Under the pieces are notes generated by a model. The model searched no databases. It had not been told where the DNA came from and saw only the letters and a program-made list of their open reading frames with translations. A stretch of 64,000 nt of DNA from Patiria miniata (taxonomy: Eukaryota; Echinodermata; Asteroidea; Valvatida; Asterinidae). The translations under genes were made by a program, and so were the position numbers. Of this stretch, positions 36,532-46,608 are shown piece by piece (positions within the stretch are counted from its first letter, which is position 1; each line of letters begins with the position of its first letter). The stretch spans positions 2,361,001 to 2,425,000 of the forward strand of contig NW_024037072.1 of the NCBI RefSeq assembly GCF_015706575.1, given 5' to 3'.

Positions 36532-39075
36532 CTATTAGGAAAATAAAAGAAGAAAACAACTACACCAAGCCAATAAACAACATTTATTAAGCGTACAGTA
36601 TCACAGTAAAAGAGGTTAATATGCATACCGGTACTGATGTCGTACGTCAAACTAGATCTGAAATTCATTAAAATAAACTTTCTCTGAATCAAAATTCTCA
36701 GACGAAGTCCTAAAGTACACTGCTTCACTAGTCCGTATGAACTATGCTGCATCATAAATGATCATAATAACCCAGGACAACTTTTTTGAAGCGGAGTCTT
36801 TGAATTTCTTCGGTATCCACGCCACTCGCAGCAGTTATACTGGGTCAACATTTCTTACAGGAAGGAGCACAGAGGTCTCGGAAAGTTTCTGAATCAATTC
36901 AAAGATCAATTCTTTGATAAGATCAATTCTTTTTTTTAGGTAACTCACAATGCTGGGTGTAAAATTTAATGGCTTTTTTCTTTACAGTGTTCTTACCTGC
37001 AATAGAATTAGTATACCAGCCACTGCAACCAGCTGCTTTGGTCCAACAAATCGCGGAGATCTGACCATCCTCCTCCCAGCATTAAAGATCCGGAAGATAC
37101 GAATTACCTTGAGCAGCGTCGGTGCGTATGTCGTGGTGAAGCACACAGAGATCAGTGCTTCGGACGCCGCGCATGTGAGACTCGTCGGTGGTTGCAGAAG
37201 TGGGATAATCGCCAGAAAAGCTGTGGTCAGGCCTAGAAGGTTGATACTGCTCAGTTCCTTACTAGTAGCTTTCACCAGCCGGCTCTGACGATAATATACC
37301 ATACCCACCATTGTTAGACAGGAGAGGGTCAACCCGAAACAGGCCAGAACGAAGATACCAGTGACAAGTGGGTCTGAGAGGTCGGTGGTCGCGGGCACGA
37401 TTGGAACACAGGTGTCAATTGCATCATTCGGCCAGTGGGTTATAGGGCAAGCCATGCACACGTTTTCGTTTATTACGATAGCGTTGTTGTCACATTTCTG
37501 GCAACCCCAGCAGCACTTCTGCTCCAGGGGAACTACAATGTACCCCACTGAGCATTTTGGACGACACGTTGACCGGGGAACTGTAGCATCCCGTCCGGAC
37601 CACTGGATTCTCTTGATATCCAACTCAAGCCGATTCTGCTTTTTTCTAGAGTCCCATGTTCCAATGTCTTCGAAGTGGTAACTCCCGTTACTGTACCTTA
37701 GGTTTTTCAGGATGTAGACACCTTCGGGGTCTCCGTTTTCATTCAGGTGCACTTTACCCGTGGCTCCAACAAAGTTGACCTGCAGAAGGTGTCTCATTAA
37801 ATCCTCCCCGTTAATCTCGGCTCGGGTAAGGGAGCAGTTAGTCTGAGAACCTTCTTGCAAGCAGGTCTCCGTCAGCAGCGAGTGCAGCCCCCGAGCGAAT
37901 ATATTCACAGCGTCTATTGGACCTACGGTGTTGTACTCGGTAGAGAAGCCGTCGGGTAGAGGGGTGGCGCACATCTCCATGGGGGCAGTCTCAGAGCAAT
38001 TGGGGGCAAGTATTCTCTTCCAGTACCGAGTAAACCATTGCCCGGCAGCGTTCTCCTGTCTAGGATCAACTGAGTTCAGGTACTCTTCGAATGCTTGCTC
38101 CTTTGGGCTGTTCAATCGGATGAATATACTGCCTGCCACAAGCCCTGCTAATTGCTCGTTGTCTGTCATTGAGTAACCCCATCCGTCACTACCGATCCAA
38201 GTTATGTTGTACGGGAAGCTCGTCTTTGATACCTGCTGCAGAAACTTGGCCGGCATTTCTCCGGCCGCGAAGACAACCACGACACGGACGAAACTCAGTC
38301 CCTTCAGTTTCAGCACGAGGTCTTCCAAATCCCGGTCTGTGTCAAGCACGGACAGCGGTGCCGACAGGGCTACGCATACCCCGCCCTCCTCGGCTTGGGT
38401 GATCAGCTGACGGGCACCGTGAAGCCCGTAGCTGTCCACCGAGTAAATGACAGCAATATAATGCCAGTCGAAACGCAGTAAGAGATCCACGATGGCACCA
38501 GCCTGAAGCTTATCGGGTGGCACGGTGCGGAGGAAGTACGGAAAGCGAATTTTGTCGGACAGCTCATTACTAGTAGCCCAGTGAGATATCACCGGAAGCT
38601 TGTAAGGCTGAGTGATTTTACTGACAAGGACGCTATATGCGCTGGATGGAGGACCAATGATACCAACTACCTTATCTGCCATGGACCCTAACCCATCGTT
38701 AACGCAAGACGAATCGTTAACAAAAGACAAAGCTATGCCCACGGCTATGTCTTCCTTCCAACTGGAATCCCAGATCTCGTATCCTAGTGTGGTGTTTGGT
38801 AAGATGTCATCTCGCTTGTTGATCTCGCCAATAGCGAATGCCATGGCCTCCGGCATTAACATGCCGAGTGAAATCTCGTCGTCATTGATGTCGCACGAGA
38901 GCTCAGACGTACGGGCGATGGTGAACATGCCGCCTAGAATAAGATCGCCGGGCCGGCGGTAAACGTAGCATTGGCGATTAGGCAAGGAGTAGTCGTTCAC
39001 GGCTTCTACCAGACTTATAATACAAATGAAGGTGTACACAATTGCGGTTGAAGATTGAACAAACCGTGGACCCAT
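36088..39075 (-). CDS. Metabotropic glutamate receptor-family class C GPCR
   Basis: Exons 36997-39075 (693 codons, donor GTAAGA) and 36088-36531 (147 codons plus stop, acceptor TCCTAATAG), phase 0 join, 840 residues. The start is the Met before a hydrophobic signal peptide (AIVYTFICIISLVEA). An upstream in-frame ATG at 39171 would add 32 residues ahead of the signal and is less likely. The Venus-flytrap domain spans about 35-490, the nine-cysteine domain about 504-556 (KCCWGCQKC, CMACPITHWPN) and seven membrane segments about 568-815. Diagnostic family strings are IIGPPSS, ATSNELSDK, WIGSDGW, RKVPDNYNESKFIG and VYFPKLF. By alignment to mGluR1 the alpha-amino-acid contacts are kept: Ser145, Thr168, Asp188, Tyr216, Asp297. 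The side-chain carboxylate contacts are changed: Arg78 to Met74, Lys409 to Thr383. The ligand is therefore probably not glutamate, as in the insect mXR group. The cytoplasmic tail is very short (about 24 residues) and lacks a Homer or PDZ motif. A weak alternative donor near the tail leaves room for another C-terminus. Confidence 0.93.
36997..39075 (-). CDS. Receptor exon 1 (ectodomain to TM4)
   Basis: A single 2079-nt exon encoding the signal peptide, the whole Venus-flytrap and cysteine-rich domains and the first membrane segments, ending at LLQ in TM4. Vertebrate mGluR genes spread this part over many exons, so the compact structure suggests intron loss or retroposition followed by intron gain. 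Confidence 0.93.
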
Positions 39076-39471
39076 TCTGTTTTCTCGGCAAAAGTCTCGT
39101 TTACCCGAGCAGACGTTCTTTAACAAAGCCAGTTTTTTTAACCTTTGAAAGCAGTAACAGTGAAGAATCAATCACAAGTAAACGGAAAATCAGTTCTACT
39201 GAAATAACCTGTGTGACCACGACGTCCGAGTGGAGACCGGGATTTGATAGAAGTAATTATCAAGGGCAGTGGAGTTGGAAAAGTGCGATTTCAATCTTCG
39301 ATAACTATCTTCGTCTCGGCTGTTACCTCTCCTGTAAAAACGAAAAAGTACCGTGGCGGTGATAGCCAAAGGAAGAAGGAATGTAATCGAAGTGAATCGT
39401 GTTTTTTTTTTACACCGTGATGTGTTTTTTGGTTCATTACGCATGATTTAATTTGCAATTTAGATTAAGAT

Positions 39472-39472
<1 letters not shown>

Positions 39473-39500
<28 letters not shown>
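39473..39500. repeat. (CA)n microsatellite
   Basis: About 14 AC units directly before the 331-bp tandem duplication. Confidence 0.9.
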
Positions 39501-39502
<2 letters not shown>

Positions 39503-39505
39503 ACA

Positions 39506-40143
39506 CTTGTTTCACATGACTAGTGTGGACTTTCCATTGCTTTCGTGTAGTTAAGAAAAACCAGTGAAAAAACTCATTTTTCTCAAACTGTGAAAACTCT
39601 TTCAACCCAATTTTTTTTCTATGATTCCCTTTAGTGTTTCTCTTCATTCTGCTACAGATAAACCTAACCCAAAAATGCCTCTAAACCTGTTTTCCAGAAA
39701 TGGGGAAACACTGTGTGGACGTGGGGCAAGTCCACACAACGTCGGTGCTACCTACATTATGTGGACGTCTTTTGTTCGGAAGTCCACACTGCGTATGTAA
39801 GACAAACTCACCCACACACACAGATACACACCCATACTTGTTTCACATGACTAGTGTGGACTTTCCATTGCTTTCGTGTAGTTAAGAAAAACCAGTGAAA
39901 AAACTCATTTTTCTCAAACTGTGAAAACTCTTTCAACCCAATTTTTTTTCTATGATTCCCTTTAGTGTTTCTCTTCATTCTGCTACAGATAAACCTAACC
40001 CAAAAATGCCTCTAAACCTGTTTTCCAGAAATGGGGAAACACTGTGTGGACGTGGGGCAAGTCCACACAACGTCGGTGCTACCTACATTATGTGGACGTC
40101 TTTTGTTCGGAAGTCCACACTGCGTATGTAAGACAAACTCACA
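39506..40143. repeat. 331-bp tandem duplication upstream of the receptor
   Basis: The block 39506-39812 recurs at 39837-40143 (offset 331), nearly identical by eye, separated by a CA-rich spacer. Each copy contains several GTGTGGAC/GTCCACAC inverted words. The matching short plus-strand frames starting MGKHCVDVGQVH at 39700 and 40031 are by-products of the duplication. The array starts about 430 bp upstream of the receptor start codon. Confidence 0.88.
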
Positions 40144-41312
40144 CATCCACACGTTTGTTAATGGTGTAAATCGAGGATTTTCTTTTGTTCCTCTTCGCTT
40201 TTCCTTTGCTTGTACTCTGACTTTTTCGCAACAGCTCTCATTGGTTAAGTAACACGTTTTCCAACCGGGCGAGGAGTCCTCGATTCGGTTTTCATCCGGG
40301 ACGACACGGGTTAACCCTTTGCTGCTCGATTGGCTCTACGTCATTCTCGTGACTCACCCGGGGCAGGCACCAGTGGTGTAGCCAAGGAGGTGAGCGGGGG
40401 AACATCCCCCAACAAGTTCAAAGTGCCCTTAGGTGCATCCCCCCACAAAAAAGCCCGAAAGGAAAGGAAAGATACTGTAATTTAGTCCCAGAACGCCGCG
40501 CTGTTTGGGCTCCATCGCTAATTCCGATTTCGAATTTACACAGATAGATTTGATATTTTGGTCCAGTTTAATTCGCGATTGTAGCATTCTGATTGGTCCA
40601 AGTTTCGGGAACTTCAAATTTGTCTAATGTGGAGATTGGTGTTGAATTGAAAAAGCAAATTAGTTTTTTTTTTTATATTTATAATAAATGCTTCGGTCAA
40701 TTCAATTTTGGGAACGTGGCGGTTGGATATGTTAACAATATCTTCGACTTCTTTAAATGACCGAGTTGATTTTATGTAAGAATTTCTTCCTTTAGTCATC
40801 TTAACCCTGCACAGAGTGACCTCCGTACCGTGGGTACGCAGGCGACCAAATTTTTGGAAAACAAAAATGGAGGGCCAATGACGATCACCTTCCATCTAAT
40901 CCTCATTCAACCCAAGCCAAATCAGCTGGTTCAATGAACTTTGCAGCCAGGGCTTCACCCAAGCCGTGTCAACTAACTTTCGACCAGGCCTCCTGCCAAG
41001 TCTCATTGAAACATATACAAACACCTGTAACTTGACACAGCCATCTCCCTTCATAGCCGCAAACCACAGCCGCCAGTCAATTATCTTTTAAGTGCACTGT
41101 CTGGCAACTGCCTGGACACTGTCTGGCACGTGGCTTTTTGTTGTTTTGACATGAATAGGGTCTTGCCTAGTGCGGGGAAGTACCTGTGGCCCAAAGGGCC
41201 ACCGTTGGCGAGTTCTGATAAACATTTTTTTTGTAAACGCTGCGCAGGGTTAAAAAGGTAGCCTAATCTAACATTATGCACATCCCTCTTTTTGTCGGAC
41301 CTCTTAACTCTA

Positions 41313-41486
41313 TAAGGGCCGGGTTATTTTGACCATCTCTCAGCCGGGGGCCGGGGAAGGGCGGATTCCGCCCTCCCCCTAAGATCTTGGCCATCGAGTG
41401 ACGAAAATTTTTGAAACTCGGTACATGCATAGAACAACTCTTCATGAACATACCCAAGAAATTTCATGACTATAGGTCAAAGGATA
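41313..41486. mobile_element. G-tract MITE family, copy 4 (truncated)
   Basis: Starts AAGGGCCGGGTTATTTTGACC in two parts (AAGGGCCGGG then TTATTTTGACC), then GAGTGACGAAAATTTTTGAA. It stops after ATGACTATAGGTCAAAGGAT; the right half is missing. Confidence 0.8.
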
Positions 41487-41516
41487 GAACCTTCAAAATA
41501 TGCTCTTTGCTCAGCA

Positions 41517-41652
41517 CATGGAAATTAAGCATTAAGATCAAACACCTTAGTTATGTTGCTCTTTGATATATGAATAAAACAACAGAAATAAGGTATGTCT
41601 ATCAAAGAGCAACATATTGAAGGTGTTTGGCCTTAATGCTTAGTGTCCATGT
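41517..41652. repeat. Inverted repeat, arms of about 52 bp
   Basis: Left arm about 41519-41570 and right arm about 41598-41650 share in mirror order ATTAAG, AAACACCTT and TTGCTCTTTGATA. Probably a small foldback element inserted at the truncated end of the G-tract MITE. Confidence 0.75.
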
Positions 41653-42467
41653 CATAAGTAAAGTGCACATTGTGAAATGTCTATTCCTGACTTTAATGTT
41701 AAAAAATTTTGAAACATGGAAATAAAGGTTCAAACCTTACAGCTAACTACTTTTATTTATTGAAATTATCATTGTTTTAATACGCACAATTCTTTAAATA
41801 AGTCTAACAATTGGGAATTTTTTCTCATCGATTTAAGTCTGCAGAAACGAAATGTAATGACAACAACATTAATTGCAATGACAAAAAACGAATTCGCTTT
41901 TTCAATTCAACGCCGATTGCTACACGAGACGACTTTTACAAATTTAGGACGAATCGGTAAGCTAAAAATTTGAATTATAGTGAATCTTAAATGAAATATA
42001 GTGGTGGCTTTCTGAAATTCAAATTGAGAATTGACCTTGGAGATGTTCGGGAACGAAATTAGAGTATCGATAAAAGGAATTTGTGTGATACAAGTGTTAA
42101 AATAACCGGGAAAACCTATATTTAGCAAAATCAAGCCATTTCTGTGTCATTCAATTACAAAGTTTGGTCAACCTACTTAAGTACTTGGTTAAGAATATTC
42201 GTCAATACAGATTAAATTCGTCTCAGCTTTTGCGGAATGACAGCCTTTAGAGATCGAATTCGTCTTATATCAATCACTTTTATTTTGTTAAGTAAATTCG
42301 TCTGGTGTGTGCTTGAGCATTTTCTTTGTATCTTAAGCACAAGTCGGCACATTCGTTCGCATGATGTTATCAGACCAATTAGTAGGTACGCTGAACTAAA
42401 AGAACATTGAACAAAAATTGTAAACATTACCAAAAACAATCAAACTTAAATTAAATTTAAATTAATA

Positions 42468-43335
42468 TAGGTTTTCCCTGCTATTTTAAGAGATTTTTCG
42501 CTCAAATTCACCAATTCTATCATTTCATTTCGTCCACGAAAAATGTCACAGGCTTTTAACGAAACCAATTTAGTGATTAACCATTCAATTATAAGGTTTG
42601 GTCACCGTCTTTTAGTCACCGGGTCGATAATATTCATCATTGCAGATGACATTCGTCTATAAGCTGTTGCCGAATGGCAGCATTCAGAGATCAAATTCGC
42701 CTTATATGAATCAATTAGACGAATTTGATTTCTGAATAACACGATTTGGGGTAGACGAGACGAAATCGAATACTCGGGGTCGAAAACTTAATTTGAAATT
42801 GTCTGACAAAACGTCACCGACACCACGAACTGACACCCTCTGCATCACAATGTGTAAAAAAAAAATCTGAAAATTCAAATTTTCTTTTTTTCCCGATATT
42901 AGCAGTTTGTATCATGAAGTTTAACATGACGAAGTTAAAATTGCTAAAATCATCTAAAATAAGCAAATTTTAATAATGAATTTTCAAGAAATTGGTCAAT
43001 TCTTGTGTTTTTTGTTACCACGAAGTGACTCTGCACAGGGTGTCAGTTCGTGAAAACCAAAATTTGCGTATTTCCGGAGAGTGCGCGCATGCAATAGCGT
43101 TAGAGAGTGTCAGTTCGTGAAAACGAAAATTGACGTGCTTTTGGAGAGTGCGAGCACGCATGCGCAGTGTGTGCGCGCACTCTCCCAAATCGGGTGTCAG
43201 TTCGTGGTGTCGGTGACGAAAAAGACGAAATTAAACATTGGAAGTGCACTAAATCGATGTTGCTGGACGAATTGGAATATAAGAATTGGTGAATCCGAAC
43301 GAAAAATGTTTTAAAATAATAGCTGGGAAAACCTT
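42468..43335. mobile_element. MITE with GGTTTTCCC ends, carrying a nested MITE
   Basis: Inverted ends of about 65 bp: left GGTTTTCCCTGCTATTTTAA with CAAATTCACCAATTCT; right AGAATTGGTGAATCC with AATAGCTGGGAAAACC. Isolated right-end copies of the same terminus occur near 42118 and 43795. A larger relative with GGTTTTCCCGGCCAA ends lies at 59306-60312. Confidence 0.75.
42812..43218. mobile_element. Nested MITE with perfect 27-bp inverted ends
   Basis: The left end CGTCACCGACACCACGAACT continuing GACACCC is repeated exactly inverted at the right end. Inside, the word GGTGTCAGTTCGTG recurs several times. It is 407 bp, inside the 42468-43335 element. Confidence 0.85.
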
Positions 43336-43799
43336 CGAACCAAATGAAAAGGTTAAAATTCAAGAAAAAAACGTCAAAAACAATACGGTGACCCTTCATC
43401 CCCCTTGTATTTTTCTAAAACTGAGTCTAGCCTTAAGAAGATAAAATCAAAAGAAAAATAAATTGATGAAGAAACAAGGCCTATATGCCACCGGCCTATA
43501 TGAGATGTCACAATGAAGTATGACGAAATTGAACACATTTTTGCTTAAGTGTTGCATCGGACGAAATTGTTTATTGAATAACACGGTTCGGCGTAGATGA
43601 GACGAAATCGAAAACTCCTTGACCAATTATGTGTGCTCATGGTTTGAATTTGCTTGAACTGAAATTGAAATTTTATGATGAAGTACAAAATTAATTATTA
43701 GAAACACACCAAATCGATTTCTCTGGACGAATTTGATCATTAGAATCGGTGAATTTGAAAGATAAACATTTGTTTAAAACAGCCGGAAAAACCTATACT

Positions 43800-45740
43800 T
43801 AGTTTAATTCATTCCTCACGGGGTACCGGTCCCTGTAACAAGCCCTTGCTTTTACCTGCATCCATTATATATCAGATTGTTTTTATCGTGTACATAAATT
43901 CCTCAAAATTACGTAAAATGATTTGGAAAGAATTCACGAAGTAAACCTAGAGAGAAATCATACCAAACCAAACCAAACTAAACCAAACCACTCAAAAATA
44001 ATTTGGGCTTAAGTTTTGGTTGTGTCATTAAAGTTAAAACTCCGTGAAAAACCACACATTCCAGTGAAAAGTATAGATTCCCATGGCTTTAAATTACTCA
44101 CCTCTTGGATCATAATTTCGTCTCAACGTCTTTACAGAAGATCATTTTTGGGAGAATTAGCGAAAATACGGCCACGAACTTCCACTAAATGCGGAACTAC
44201 GCATTGCCAAGTGATTTCTCAGTGAAGTAACTGCCGAGCGTGCAACTGAACGCTTTAAAAAGGTGATGGGAGTGATATAAGGCCAGTACTACGCATGCGC
44301 GTGATGATCCACCTATCCGGCGTTGTCGTGTATTCCTGTCACAGTAGCGAAGAATTTTCAAGTAAACAGTAGGAATTGATTAGTTAGATATGTTGGAACA
44401 TTTATTACTTTGTACATTAATGTGATTGAAATGTACTTCAATCTCTGCGTCAATACTCCATCCTCTCTTTGTGTTGCTGCGTTTAGAACTTCCACCCGAA
44501 TCTTTGATATCCATTGTCCAAGTGTTCTAACACGAAAAGCAATTATATGAAATATGCATTGCCGGAACAAACATTCGAAGTATTTTAATTCATCAACGAC
44601 GTTCTAATTTCCGACCATACCTTGCCAGAGAGCAGTGAAAGAGACAGAAAATGTCAATGAAGGAAGTCCCATCTGATATCACAAGATGTGAATCGGTCTT
44701 CACAAAGAGGCATTTATAATTGTCGATTTAATTAACCACTGTTACATGAACGGATCTAAAAGACCGACGCACACGAGAGCTAGGTGCTGAGCAAAAAGTC
44801 ATTCGAGGTCGTCTGCTCAGGACGTAGCTCACAAGATATCACGCGTGTGCGGTGATTTTTTGCTGAGTTTTCTGCCTCGTGAGACCGTGGGGCAAATGTC
44901 TTACGTTGACTGCACACTGTGAGTGTTTCATATCAAAGAAAATTGAATACAGGCATTGAAGTGAACAAGGCTCTGAGCAGTAATGTCTAAACACCGTAAC
45001 ACATTTGACAGCCTGTTCCAACAGGATGAAGATGAAGCTGAAGACTGTGATGATTAAAGACTAATACATGTAGTTTAAAAAAGAAGATTGTCATTTTAAA
45101 ACTAATCTAGAAGTGTCTTGTAGAAAAGAAAATAATATATATAATAGCCACCTCATTAGTCACTCTTTGCATCCATTCTTTACTGCTATTTCATACCATG
45201 GAGGAATAAGTTCATACTATTATGTTTAAGCACGTTGACGATTGAATTGCTTAGAAGAAGAGCATGCCCATGCAAGGGGATTTAAACTTTTGTGAGTTCT
45301 GTATAGATTTTAATAGACAGGGTATTGTAAACCAGTGTATGTCAGGTACAAAAGACAATATTAGATACAGGTCTGATATTTTAAAGCGGGCAGTTTATTT
45401 TTGAAAACTAGAGTAGGCAAAATAATAACGGATGTGTATGCATTATAATGATGATTAAATTCTTACATAATCATTGAAATATACAGTGTGAATTGTTTTC
45501 CTTTTACTTCCCTTAATATCTATTTCCTATAATTTACTTTATCTGTTGACTACCCTTGTCGACCTATACATCCCTCAACAGTACCATGCTCATAGAAAGT
45601 GCACACAACTTACCAGCAACCATCGATGTTCACAGAGATTATCCCTTTTGTCAGCTTACCTGAGTCGTTTGCTTAACGAACCGATCCGATGCATTTATTG
45701 CAAGCGATGGTCCCAGGGGCTTTTAGATGTGCATCCCATG
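43800..45740. other. Non-coding stretch, possible small exon
   Basis: No confident gene. A 77-nt open block at 44981-45057 (acceptor-like CTCTGAGCAG, ends in a stop) is phase-compatible with the LURAP1-like exon 2 donor; see findings. The remainder is unrecognised AT-rich sequence. Confidence 0.4.
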
Positions 45741-45746
45741 CGCAAT

Positions 45747-46110
45747 AATTCGTCGCTTTGCTCACGAAGTGACAAAAACCTCAAAATTTGACAAAAGTTC
45801 ATCCTGAGATAATCGCATTTGAAGTTATTCATTTTTTCAAAAGACTTTTTCGACCACTTTGCAGTAACAAATGTTCTCACTTCGTGAGAACATTTTACAT
45901 TTTGCACACTTCGTAAAAATGAAAATTACCGATTTCAGGCTTTTTGTCAATTGTTTGTTTACAATAATTAAGAAAGTAAACAATATTTCGCTTTGAAACT
46001 TGGTCAAATTGTTCCTTGAGACAACTATAATAAAATGGCTAGTAAAACTCAAAATCGAATAATTATCGATTTTCGAGGTTTTTGGCACTCCGTGAGCAAA
46101 GCGACGAATT
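45747..46110. mobile_element. MITE with AATTCGTCGCTTTGCTCACG ends
   Basis: The left terminus AATTCGTCGCTTTGCTCACG is matched inverted by CGTGAGCAAAGCGACGAATT on the right; both continue into CAAAAACCTC. A central palindrome ATGTTCTCACTTCGTGAGAA lies at about 45871. Confidence 0.85.
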
Positions 46111-46361
46111 AAAGCGAGCTCTTCAGTTACCTAACTCACGCATTGTAAGCGGCCTCTATATTAGGCCTACGGAGGTTCCAACTACATGTGTATTCACAAA
46201 GCTCTCCACAAAAACACTTGCCCACAGTGACCATGTGAAAATCAAACCGGGTGTCGTTACAAAAACGTCTTGTCCCAAACCAACAATGAATTATTTTATC
46301 ATTTAAACGTAAGTAAGCCTAAAATACAGTGGAGTTTAATAAGCATATAGGGTATCCTAAT

Positions 46362-46391
46362 TAGCTGTTTCGGTTACACACCGAAACAGCT
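46362..46391. repeat. Hairpin at the left end of the composite repeat
   Basis: AGCTGTTTCGG and CCGAAACAGCT face each other across TTACACA. Confidence 0.85.
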
Positions 46392-46445
46392 CTTGTTTTC
46401 GTTAAGATTTTTTTTTTTCTTTTTTCTTTTTTTTTTTTTTTTTTT

Positions 46446-46528
46446 TGGCTTTTCCGCAAAAAAGCGGAAAAGCCTTTCTTTTTGTTCTCATTTTTTTGGC
46501 TTTTCCGCATTGTTGCGGAAAAGCCTTT
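46446..46528. repeat. Two GGCTTTTCCGC hairpins
   Basis: GGCTTTTCCGC is followed by its inverse GCGGAAAAGCC twice, with loops AAAAAA and ATTGTT. The single inverse half GCGGAAAAGCC also closes both large units near 48637 and 51520, so these words behave as terminal inverted repeats. Confidence 0.8.
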
Positions 46529-46551
46529 CTTTTTGTTCTGATTTTTTTTCT

Positions 46552-46573
46552 TTCTTCTTCTTCTTCTTCTTCT

Positions 46574-46607
<34 letters not shown>

Positions 46608-46608
46608 T
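46552..46608. repeat. (TTC)n microsatellite
   Basis: About 17 TTC units. Shorter TTC runs occur again at the start of the second unit (48686-48703). Confidence 0.9.

Noticed and set aside
40370..40450. Possible hAT-like end (CCAGTGGTGTAGCCA)
   Set aside because: No matching inverse end or target duplication was found nearby.
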